DNA of 6,842 nucleotides from Clostridia bacterium (GTDB lineage: Bacteria; Bacillota; Clostridia; TANB77; CAG-508): positions 1 through 6,842 of the forward strand of contig JAAVZQ010000002.1 of assembly GCA_022791735.1 (NCBI GenBank), in the 5' to 3' direction. Positions 1-6,117 of this stretch are shown here, one piece after another. A program made the translations under genes and the position numbers. Under the pieces are notes generated by a model. That model did no database searches. It had not been told where the DNA came from and was given only the letters and a program-made list of their open reading frames with translations. Every line of letters starts with the position of its first letter. Position 1 is the first letter of the stretch.

Positions 1-78
1 GATGTGCTTTTGCAAGAAGGAGATACAGTAAAAGTTGATAGCATAGACGGTGTTAAAGCAATTGTTTCAAAAATATAG
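1..78 (+). CDS. NfeD-like membrane protein, C-terminal end only
   Basis: Frame 1 is open from the window edge to a TAG stop and gives 25 residues, including EGDTVKVDSIDGVKAIVSKI. This has the shape of the last beta strands of the NfeD C-terminal OB fold, where a 'G..V.V..v.G..L.V' pattern is usual. The next gene encodes an SPFH protein; NfeD and SPFH genes are very commonly paired, and that pairing is the main support for the call. In the family this domain is thought to help organise membrane microdomains with the SPFH partner. The start and membrane segments lie outside the window. A CGG triplet at 48-50 is out of frame here and causes no shift. Confidence 0.6.
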   Translation, partial: DVLLQEGDTVKVDSIDGVKAIVSKI

Positions 79-117
79 TTATTTAAATTTTATATATAAA
101 TAAAGGAGGGTTTTATT

Positions 118-1035
118 ATGTGGGTTTTATTAGTATTACTTATTATCGTACTTATAATCGCATTTAAAACAATAAAAATAGTTAAACAAGCTGAGGTGTA
201 CATAATTGAAAGATTAGGAAAATTTCATAAAGTAGCAGACGCTGGTCTTACAATCATAATCCCATTTTTCGACCATGTACGTTCTGTTGTGAGTTTAAAA
301 CAACAAACAATGGACATTCCACCACAAGGAGTTATTACAAAAGATAATGTTACTATATCAATAGATACAGTAGTTTTCTATAAAATTACAGATCCTGCAA
401 AAGCAGTATACGAAATACAATCATTAAGAAAAGGTATTGAATACTTATCAATCACAACAATTCGTGATATCGTAGGTAAAATGGACTTAGACCAAACATT
501 TAGTTCAAGAGATACAATCAATGACCAATTAAGATTAATCCTTGACGAAGCAACAGACCAATGGGGATGTAAAGTAGACAGAGTTGAAATCAAAGACATT
601 ACACCACCTGCTGATATCCGTGATGCAATGGAAAAACAAATGAATGCAGAAAGAAATAAAAGAGCATCTATTCTTCAAGCAGAAGGAGAAAGACAATCTG
701 CAATCACTATTGCTGAAGGACAAAAAGAAGCTGCCATACTTGCAGCAGATGCTGATAGAGAATCTAAGATTAGACGCGCAGAAGGTGAAGCTGAAGCTAT
801 CAAAAAAGTTGCAGAAGCAAAAGCTGAAGAAATCTCTATGGTTTATGGAGCAATCAAAAAATCATCTCCAGATGATAGATTAGTACAAATCAAATCATTA
901 GAAGCTTTAAAAGAAATTGCAAATGGAGACTCAAACAAAGTATTTATTCCATTTGACGCAACAAGTGCTTTAGCAGGACTTGGAGCAGCAGTTGAAGTTA
1001 TAAAAGAAAAGAAAGACAAAAAAGAAAATAAATAG
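118..1035 (+). CDS. SPFH/band-7 (stomatin, QmcA-like) membrane protein
   Basis: The product is a 305-residue membrane-anchored scaffold of the stomatin/prohibitin superfamily. Residues 2-18 form one hydrophobic anchor. The band-7 domain follows (about 20-180) and includes ERLGKF, a PPQGVITKDNV stretch, and the segment around ITPPADIRDAM typical of QmcA/stomatin-like proteins. Residues 165-245 form an Ala/Glu/Lys-rich helical region (NAERNKRA, EGERQSA, RAEGEAEA) expected to be coiled coil and to drive oligomerisation. The tail is lysine-rich. The ATG start has a strong AGGAGGG site at 104-110, eight bases upstream. The gene follows the NfeD-like gene by 39 bases, so the two are probably cotranscribed. 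Length and domain order are normal and there is no frameshift. Arginine is encoded by AGA, CGT and CGC; no in-frame CGG occurs. Exact physiological role is unknown. Confidence 0.93.
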   Translation: MWVLLVLLIIVLIIAFKTIKIVKQAEVYIIERLGKFHKVADAGLTIIIPFFDHVRSVVSLKQQTMDIPPQGVITKDNVTISIDTVVFYKITDPAKAVYEIQSLRKGIEYLSITTIRDIVGKMDLDQTFSSRDTINDQLRLILDEATDQWGCKVDRVEIKDITPPADIRDAMEKQMNAERNKRASILQAEGERQSAITIAEGQKEAAILAADADRESKIRRAEGEAEAIKKVAEAKAEEISMVYGAIKKSSPDDRLVQIKSLEALKEIANGDSNKVFIPFDATSALAGLGAAVEVIKEKKDKKENK

Positions 1036-1044
1036 CAAACGATT

Positions 1045-1111
1045 GAACAATTGGGGACGGTTCCAAAAGGTTCATTAAAAATGAACTTTTTGGAACCGTC
1101 CCCAATTGTTC
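1045..1111. repeat. 32-bp near-perfect palindrome, REP-like element
   Basis: Arms 1045-1076 and 1080-1111 are reverse complements over 32 bp, separated by a 3-base AAA loop. The only imperfection is G1069 facing T1087, which is a G-U wobble in RNA. The arms contain the GC-rich core TTGGGGACGGTTCC, unlike the AT-rich surroundings. I recognise this core from intergenic palindromes scattered in many Bacillota genomes, which resemble REP sequences mobilised by Y1-type transposases; that link is from memory, not a search. It lies ten bases after the SPFH stop codon, just before a conventional terminator, so it may also stabilise the mRNA 3' end. Confidence 0.75.
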
Positions 1112-1115
1112 GTCC

Positions 1116-1145
1116 AAAAAAAAAGCACCAAAGTGCTTTTTTCTT
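1116..1145. terminator. bidirectional rho-independent terminator
   Basis: A GCAC/GTGC stem (1125-1128 with 1133-1136, loop CAAA) is flanked by an A tract on the left and a T tract on the right that extend the pairing. Read on the plus strand it ends the SPFH transcript. Read on the minus strand, the A tract at 1116-1124 becomes the U tract that ends the rpmE transcript, whose stop codon is only a few bases away. Two convergent genes share it. Confidence 0.85.
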
Positions 1146-1151
1146 AAATTC

Positions 1152-1352
1152 TTATTGAATTCCATATTTTTTCTTGAATTTATCTGCTCTACCACCTGTT
1201 GTGCTTTGTTTTAAGTTACCTGTCCAAAAAGGATGGCATTTAGAACAAATATCAACGCTCATTGTTTTTTTAGTTGACTTTGTTTCTATAACATTTCCAC
1301 ATGCACATGTTATTTTTGAATCTGTAAATTCTGGATGTAATCCCTCTTTCAT
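1152..1352 (-). CDS. rpmE: 50S ribosomal protein L31, zinc-binding type
   Basis: The product is the 66-residue large-subunit protein L31. It starts MKEGLHPEF, as the family does, and has the zinc ligands C16, C18, C36 and C39 (CAC near the start, CSKC before HPFWTG). This marks the zinc-containing form rather than the zinc-free paralogue used under zinc limitation. It ends with the conserved basic RADKFKKKYG stretch. I chose the ATG at 1352. A GTG four codons upstream is in frame, but it is part of the AGAGGTGA ribosome binding site, and the family starts at MKEG. The gene lies 52 bases downstream of the 54-residue membrane peptide gene and is probably cotranscribed from the promoter at 1629-1657. 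Confidence 0.96.
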   Translation of the reverse strand: MKEGLHPEFTDSKITCACGNVIETKSTKKTMSVDICSKCHPFWTGNLKQSTTGGRADKFKKKYGIQ

Positions 1353-1404
1353 TATGCATTTCACCTCTTTCTTAATAGCTTATCTATTTGTAATAATTTT
1401 TAAC

Positions 1405-1569
1405 TTAAGTATTGTTTTTTTGCTCTTGATCTGAAACATATTGTGCCGATTCTTTTAGCTGATCCATATATGGTACTTTTGCAACTAATTTTGAAACTAC
1501 ATTAAACAGACAAGCAATTATTACAATCAAAAGTCCTATTTTCTTCCAATTTTTTGCAATAAATTCCAT
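1405..1569 (-). CDS. small single-span membrane protein, unknown function
   Basis: The product is 54 residues: a short basic N-terminus (MEFIAKNWKK), one hydrophobic helix (about residues 12-26), then a polar tail ending DQEQKNNT. I recognise no family. The ATG at 1569 is preferred. An AAAGGGA site lies 11 bases upstream (1581-1587), while in-frame starts further up (ATG, TTG) would fall on or before that site. The gene begins about 50 bases downstream of the predicted start of transcription from a perfect consensus promoter, and rpmE follows, so it is probably expressed at a high level with L31. A CGG at 1446-1448 (minus strand) lies out of frame and has no effect. Confidence 0.65.
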   Translation of the reverse strand: MEFIAKNWKKIGLLIVIIACLFNVVSKLVAKVPYMDQLKESAQYVSDQEQKNNT

Positions 1570-1628
1570 AATCAATATCATCCCTTTCATAATGCACAAA
1601 CTTCCACTTCATTTTTACCGTATTACTA

Positions 1629-1657
1629 ATTATACACGTTTTTTTTATATTTGTCAA
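1629..1657 (-). promoter_or_regulatory. consensus sigma-A promoter for the small peptide and rpmE
   Basis: On the minus strand, TTGACA (1657-1652) is separated by exactly 17 bases from TATAAT (1634-1629). Both hexamers match the vegetative consensus perfectly. Transcription should start near 1622, about 50 bases before the ATG at 1569. The -35 box overlaps the stop codon of the upstream membrane-protein gene (1654-1656). A promoter this strong suits a ribosomal protein operon. Confidence 0.85.
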
Positions 1658-2457
1658 CGCTTAGGCACTGACATTTGTAAATTTTTATCTACATTCTTTT
1701 CTTTATTAAGTATTATCTCTACTAAAAACTTTTCTAACTTAGGAATAGTATAAATATTTGTAATTGAATATTTCTTTATAGCATATACTATATAAGTTAT
1801 CAAAGCTATTATTAAAACTATTGCTCCAACTGCAATAATATATGATAAGTTTATTATATTTTGCTCTAATCCTAAATTATGTGATACTGCTGTATAAATA
1901 CTAATAATTCCAAGTACAATTGGAATTATATATACACCAGCCAATGTTTTTATAAATGCACTTATCTCGTTTTTTGCTTTTCCTCTAGGTATAGAATAAT
2001 ACTCTTTTAATTCTTTAAGTCCTGCAATACTATCTAAATGGTTCACTCTCAAAATTTTATTAATATTTTTCCATTCTTCTTTTCTCATTAATTTCAAATT
2101 ATATTTTATTGTCGCAAGTATCCCTTCTTCTTTATTTATAAGAGATTTAGCTTTTCTCCCTCCTATTTTTTTCGAATAGGTATATGAAATCTCACCAGCA
2201 ACAATGTATATTGAAATTATCATAAATGCTATAAATAACAAACTTGTAATTGCTCCAAGAATAGTATAACGTTGCAAACAAAGTTCTATTACAATATATA
2301 TAACTGCGATACAAATCAAAATATTAGTATATCTCTTTAATGTAGATATCATTTGCACAATAAGGCTTTCTCTTTCAAATATTTCTATAATCTCGTCTAC
2401 TTTTGCACCTTCTTTAATTCTCAAATCCACTTCATAATCATTATTTATCTTAATCAC
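1654..2457 (-). CDS. four-helix membrane protein of unknown family
   Basis: The product is 267 residues. It has a charged cytoplasmic-looking N-terminus (1-42), two adjacent hydrophobic helices (about 45-60 and 66-87), a charged central loop of about 80 residues (90-170, rich in Lys and Glu), two further helices (about 172-190 and 204-226), and a lysine-rich tail. I recognise no family or catalytic motif. The start is uncertain. The GTG at 2457 sits inside AAGGCGGTGA, which itself looks like a ribosome binding site, and no in-frame ATG follows closely; an ATA a few codons on would be better spaced but is a rare start. The gene has its own promoter at 2488-2516. No in-frame CGG and no frameshift are visible. 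Confidence 0.7.
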   Translation of the reverse strand: MIKINNDYEVDLRIKEGAKVDEIIEIFERESLIVQMISTLKRYTNILICIAVIYIVIELCLQRYTILGAITSLLFIAFMIISIYIVAGEISYTYSKKIGGRKAKSLINKEEGILATIKYNLKLMRKEEWKNINKILRVNHLDSIAGLKELKEYYSIPRGKAKNEISAFIKTLAGVYIIPIVLGIISIYTAVSHNLGLEQNIINLSYIIAVGAIVLIIALITYIVYAIKKYSITNIYTIPKLEKFLVEIILNKEKNVDKNLQMSVPKR

Positions 2458-2487
2458 CGCCTTATATATTTATACTCTACTCTGTTT

Positions 2488-2516
2488 ATTATACCTTTTA
2501 AATTAACATAAGTCAA
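2488..2516 (-). promoter_or_regulatory. sigma-A promoter for the four-helix membrane protein
   Basis: On the minus strand, TTGACT (2516-2511) lies 17 bases from TATAAT (2493-2488): five of six and six of six matches to consensus with ideal spacing. The -35 box overlaps the stop codon of the DUF2752 gene (2513-2515). It should start transcription about 25 bases upstream of the candidate start codon, so the leader is short. Confidence 0.75.
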
Positions 2517-2923
2517 GCAATATGTATGTTATATACATGTAATAATACATTTCTTATAATAAAATTTGCCAAAATTAGGAAAATCCCTATATAAAAGCTT
2601 ATTTTACAATACTTTGTGATTGTCTCTTCTTTTTTGTTTTTTAATTTAATATATGCATACAAAACTAAATAAATAATCACAACCAATATAAGGTAAAAAA
2701 CCATAGGATTACTTATAATTGACTGCCAAACATTACCATTTAGCAAATGTATAAAAGCACGTGTTGCTCCACACGCTGGGCAATATATGTGAAATTTGGT
2801 ATAAAAAATACAACCTGGTATCCTAAATGCCCCCATCAAAAAAAGAGCTATACATATACATATAATAGCTATTGTGCTAAGTATAGATACCGCTAAATAA
2901 TCATGATATGTCTTTATCTTCAT
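2513..2923 (-). CDS. DUF2752 family membrane protein
   Basis: The product is 136 residues with three hydrophobic helices (about 11-30, 74-93 and 108-122). Between the first two lies the family signature: YCPACGATRAF (Cys48 and Cys51) followed by LLNGN and SNPMVF, matching the DUF2752 pattern CPxCGxTR - LLxG - NP. The biochemical function of the family is not established; the CxxC pair suggests metal or redox chemistry, which is inference. The ATG has a good AGGAGAA site seven bases upstream. It follows the DUF4870-like gene by 76 bases, probably on the same transcript. DUF2752 genes are often found beside small TM2/DUF4870-type membrane proteins, as here. Confidence 0.85.
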   Translation of the reverse strand: MKIKTYHDYLAVSILSTIAIICICIALFLMGAFRIPGCIFYTKFHIYCPACGATRAFIHLLNGNVWQSIISNPMVFYLILVVIIYLVLYAYIKLKNKKEETITKYCKISFYIGIFLILANFIIRNVLLHVYNIHIA

Positions 2924-2956
2924 AATTTCTCCTAAATAATTGTTAATAGAGGCAGA

Positions 2957-2973
2957 GACTTTCTTTGAAAGTC
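2957..2973 (-). other. small hairpin between two membrane-protein genes
   Basis: GACTTTC and GAAAGTC pair over 7 bp around a 3-base loop, with weaker pairing outside (GGGGTGG-like bases opposite CCTC-like bases on the minus strand). No U tract follows, so it is not a standard terminator. It could modulate readthrough or mRNA stability between the DUF4870-like and DUF2752 genes. Confidence 0.35.
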
Positions 2974-2999
2974 ATCCACCCCTATTGTATTTTTATTGG

Positions 3000-3266
3000 C
3001 TATTTTAAAATTTGAATTCCACCTATTAATGGAACTGGTTTTTCTTCTTGGTTAATTGCTGCAATTAATCCCATAATCCAGCATACTAGCATAAATATTG
3101 CCCATATCCATCCTATGCATGGAATAACGCTTAATAAACTAAATAGGAAAACAACTAGTGCTTGGTTAAGATAGAATTTTGCTCCTTCTTTATCTCCAGC
3201 ACAAAAAGCAATTATAAGACCAATCCAAGTAATATATGCAACTATACTTGTAGTTTTCTTATCCAT
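3000..3266 (-). CDS. small DUF4870/Tic20-like membrane protein
   Basis: The product is 88 residues. It begins MDKKTTSIVAYITWIG and continues with a charged AGDKEGAKFYLNQAL segment, then two closely spaced hydrophobic helices, and ends in a loop containing PVPLIGGIQIL. The order 'helix, short charged turn, hydrophilic NQAL, two helices, P-x-G-ending' resembles DUF4870/Tic20-like small membrane proteins, whose function is unknown. I chose the ATG at 3266: a strong GGAGGAGGAA site sits a few bases upstream, and an ATG six codons earlier overlaps that site. It has its own candidate promoter and sits downstream of the prkC terminator, so it is probably a separate transcription unit with the DUF2752 gene. 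Confidence 0.7.
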   Translation of the reverse strand: MDKKTTSIVAYITWIGLIIAFCAGDKEGAKFYLNQALVVFLFSLLSVIPCIGWIWAIFMLVCWIMGLIAAINQEEKPVPLIGGIQILK

Positions 3267-3306
3267 TTTTTGTTCCTCCTCCATTTTTTATTTTAAATAT
3301 ACGTCT

Positions 3307-3335
3307 ATAATACCATAAAAATACAAAAAAGGCAA
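3307..3335 (-). promoter_or_regulatory. candidate promoter for the DUF4870-like gene
   Basis: On the minus strand, TTGCCT (3335-3330, four of six matches to TTGACA) lies 17 bases from TATTAT (3312-3307, five of six matches to TATAAT). Its -35 box falls in the descending arm of the prkC terminator, so the AT-rich match could be partly fortuitous. Confidence 0.4.
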
Positions 3336-3361
3336 GTTTCTTTCAAAATTTGCCTTTTTTT
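3325..3361 (-). terminator. rho-independent terminator of the rlmN-prpC-prkC operon
   Basis: Complementary arms GGCAA (3331-3335) and TTGCC (3350-3354) are extended by A6/T6 on the outside and by a few inner A-T pairs. Read on the minus strand the stem is followed by TTTTTT, as in an intrinsic terminator. It begins 17 bases after the prkC stop codon. Confidence 0.8.
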
Positions 3362-3377
3362 GACATTTTATTCTAAT

Positions 3378-5371
3378 TTATTCAAATGTCACTGTATTTG
3401 TATTACTTAAATTAATTTGTTTTGTATCTTTCCACACATCATCTACATATAACTTAACTGCAACCGTTCCTATTCCTGAAAACTTAACATTTATATTTGT
3501 CTCACTTGTTTTATGAGTTTGATTATAAACTATATCATTTCCAACCATCAACTTAACAGCTACATTCTTTCCTTGTGTATCTGTTGTTGTATTCCATATA
3601 CCATTGTTTACAGAATTATTAGTAGTATTTGTATTTTGCGAGTTATAATTCATTACTGATTTTAAGTTAATCGTTGCTGTCGCCTCTACAATCTTTTCTA
3701 TTTGGTTTACTGTAATTGTTATATTTGAGCCCTTTTCAACTTCTGTTCCTGCATCTAAGCTTTGTTTTAATATAGTTCCATCTGCTTTTGTAGTATCTTG
3801 TTCTGTAAGTGTTGCCGTAATTGTAAACATTTCATCTTTTGTAAGCATCTCTATTGCTTCATCCTTTGGTTTGCCTACAACATTTGGAACTACTGCTTTT
3901 TCTATTCCTTTGCTTACTTTAATCTTTACCTTTGTTCCTGCTGGTACTTCTGTATTTGGTTCTGTTTCTTGGCTTATTACATATCCCTCTTCAATTTTTT
4001 TGTTAAACTCTTCTTCAATTTCTACTTCTAAATCTTCATTTTCTAGTGCTTCTCTTGCCTCATTTTCTTTAAGTCCAGTAACCTTTGGCACTTTTACAAT
4101 CTTTTGTCCTAAACTTACTACTACTTCTATAATTGTATTTTCTTTTATTTTATAATCTGCTTTAAATTCTGGTTTTTGTGATATTATAAGTCCCTTTTCT
4201 ACTTCTACATCGTATTTTTCTTCTACCACTTTATATTGCAATTTTGTTCCCTTTATAGTTTCTTTTGCTTTTTCTTCTGTCATACCTACTAAATTTGGAA
4301 CTTGTATATCTTTATTTCTAGTTGCATTAAAGAATATTTGCATTCCTGCAAAGCTTAATACAAATAGAAGTATCAAAACAATTACTATTGTAAGAGCCTT
4401 ATGCTTTTTGAAGAAATTATCTTTTTTGCCTTTTTTCTTATCTTCATCTCTAATTTTATCTTCTATATTTTTCTTATCTATTGTAGGTACAACTTGTGTT
4501 GGAAAATCCTCTTCTGTATTCATAGTATTTACAAAATTTCCATCTGGATTTTTTAGTGCAAGCGTCAAATCTCGTAGCATCTCTGTGGCTGATTGATATC
4601 TTAAATTAGGATCTTTTTTCATAGCTTTCATAATTATATTATTAACCGCAAGTGGTACACTTGGATTTAATTTTATCGGTTCTGTGGGTATCTCTTGTAA
4701 ATGCTTTAATGCAACTGACACTGGTGTATCTGCCTCAAATGGTACCCTTCCTGTAAGCATTTCATATAACACTACTCCAAGTGAATATAAATCTGATTTT
4801 GCATCAGTATATCCACCTCTTGCATGCTCTGGTGAGAAATAATGTACAGAGCCAAGAGTTGTACCAAATGCAGTTATAGTAGAATTTGATACAGATTTTG
4901 CTATTCCAAAGTCTGTAACTTTTGCAATTCCGGTCCTCTGTAATTATTATATTATGTGGCTTTATATCTCTATGAATTATATTATTTCTATGTGCAGTTT
5001 CTAATGCAGACGCTATCTGTATAGCTATATTAATACTCCACTTCCAATTTAACGCCCCATCAGATACAATTATATCTTTTAAAGTTTTTCCTTGTATTAA
5101 TTCCATTACAATGTAGTACAAATCACCCTCATGTCCTACATCATAAACAGATACAATATTTGGATGAGTAAGACTTGCAACTGATTGTGCTTCTGTATTA
5201 AATCTTTTTATAAATTCTTCATCTGTTGTAAACTCATCTTTTAATATCTTTACTGCAACATATCGGTTTAAAACATGGCATTTTGCTTTATATACAGTCG
5301 CCATACCACCGATTTCCTATTTTTTCTAATATTTCATATCTATTTCCTAATAATCTTCCCTCTAAGTTCAT
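3378..5371 (-). CDS. prkC: Ser/Thr protein kinase with PASTA repeats, two +1 frameshifts
   Basis: With C skipped at 5311 and 4932 the gene gives 663 residues, normal for PrkC/Stk1. The kinase domain has the glycine loop GNGGMATVY (about 19-27), ATP-binding K41, E60 of helix C, the HRDIKPHN catalytic loop (H133, D135, N140), DFG (153-155) and an SPEHARGGY segment. A lysine-rich juxtamembrane stretch precedes one membrane helix (about 325-347). Three PASTA repeats follow (about 354-421, 423-488, 491-556), the domains that bind muropeptides or lipid II in this family. A Thr/Asn-rich beta-like C-terminal region (560-663) lies beyond them. The start at 5371 (MNLEGRLLGNRYEILEKIGN) has a GGGGAG site that overlaps the prpC stop. 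Without the shifts the frame ends at TAA soon after residue 20. All catalytic residues are kept, which argues against a decaying pseudogene. Confidence 0.93.
4930..4932 (-). other. +1 frameshift site at CGG, prkC second site
   Basis: The zero frame reads ACA GAG GAC CGG, then leaves the family sequence. Dropping the C gives GAG GAC GGA ATT GCA AAA (E-D-G-I-A-K), which runs directly into VTDFGIAK. The site is codon 147, between the catalytic loop and the DFG motif. In the zero frame the downstream sequence does not resemble a kinase. Confidence 0.9.
5309..5311 (-). other. +1 frameshift site at CGG, prkC first site
   Basis: The zero frame reads ATA GGA AAT CGG and then meets TAA seven codons later. 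Dropping the C gives GGA AAT GGT GGT ATG GCG, i.e. the ATP-binding glycine loop G-N-G-G-M-A of Hanks-type bacterial kinases. The site is codon 21. Dropping one A of the preceding AAT would also restore the frame (G-I-G-G-M-A), so the exact skipped base cannot be fixed from sequence alone. Confidence 0.9.
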
Positions 5372-5385
5372 ATCTCTTCACTCCC

Positions 5386-6116
5386 CTAGTTTTTTATTAT
5401 AACAACTGTTATATTGTCTACGCCTCCTGCTTCATTTGCCATATCTATCAAAAGTTTATCTGCGCTTTCAAAATGGTTTATTATTGTATTATAAATACTT
5501 GATTCTTCAACCATATTTGTAAGCCCGTCAGATGTCATAACAATTATGTCTCCCGCCTGAAAGTTTTTCACCATTACATCTGGTTCTGCATCCTCACTAC
5601 AACCGAAGCGCTTTCATTAACATATTTTTCTTTGGGTGGTGTTTTGCTTCTTCTTTTGTGATTGTCCCGCCTTTTACTAAAGTTTCTACATAGCTGTGGT
5701 CTGTTGTAAGTTTTCTCATAATGTTTCCACGTATTCTGTATATTCTACTATCTCCAATATGTCCAATATAAGCTCTATTATTATATATTAAACATATCTC
5801 TAAAGTAGTACCCATTCCTTGAAGTTCGTCCGTATTTTTTGACTTATCAAATACTACATTATTCGCATAATACATTGCAGCCCTTATAAGTTCTAATATT
5901 TTTTCTTTGCTATGCTCTATTTCATTAAAATGACTATCTATATATCTTCTTGCAGCCTCTATTGCAAGCTTACTCGCAATCTCTCCTCCTCTATATCCGT
6001 CCCATACCATCTGCTAACATATATATGTCATATGTACTAAATCCATCTGAAATATAATAATAGTCCTCATTTTGCTCTCTTCTTCTTCCTTGGTTTGTAT
6101 TTGCTAGAACTTTCAT
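5386..6116 (-). CDS. prpC: PP2C-family protein phosphatase, two +1 frameshifts
   Basis: This is the PPM/PP2C Ser/Thr phosphatase that reverses PrkC phosphorylation. With C skipped at 5999 and 5605 it gives 242 residues, the usual length. Motifs occur in family order: RREQNED (D18), LADGMGGYRGGE (D36, G37), GMGTT (about 100-104), GHIGDSRIYR (D122), DHSYV, TSDGL (D196) and GGVDNIT (D233). The aspartates are the expected two-metal ligands. I chose the ATG at 6116 (MKVLANTNQG); an in-frame ATG at 6173 lies inside rlmN and lacks family similarity. Only one base separates this start from the rlmN stop, and prkC follows 14 bases after its own stop, so translation is probably coupled. Without the shifts the frame ends at TAG right after DGMG. 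Confidence 0.93.
5603..5605 (-). other. +1 frameshift site at CGG, prpC second site
   Basis: The zero frame reads AAA GCG CTT CGG TTG TAG and stops. Dropping the C gives GCG CTT GGT TGT AGT GAG GAT (A-L-G-C-S-E-D), matching the conserved 'xALG' segment of PP2C phosphatases, and then continues to the TSDGL and GGVDNIT motifs. The site is codon 171. Confidence 0.9.
5997..5999 (-). other. +1 frameshift site at CGG, prpC first site
   Basis: The zero frame reads GGT ATG GGA CGG ATA TAG and stops. Dropping the C gives ATG GGA GGA TAT AGA GGA GGA (M-G-G-Y-R-G-G), the metal-binding DGMGG region of PP2C enzymes. The site is codon 40. Skipping the A before it would give the same peptide. Confidence 0.9.
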
Positions 6117-6117
6117 C

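Noticed and set aside
998..1195. Minus-strand 65-residue frame across the palindrome
   Set aside because: It reads through the hairpin, the bidirectional terminator and the ends of two real genes; no ribosome binding site or family similarity.
1174..1434. Plus-strand 86-residue frame opposite rpmE
   Set aside because: It is the antisense shadow of the L31 gene; the L31 reading is certain from its zinc cysteines and length.
3798..4155. Plus-strand frames of 77 and 94 residues opposite the PASTA region
   Set aside because: Low-complexity Phe/Ser/Tyr-rich shadows of Lys/Glu-rich PASTA coding sequence, without start signals.
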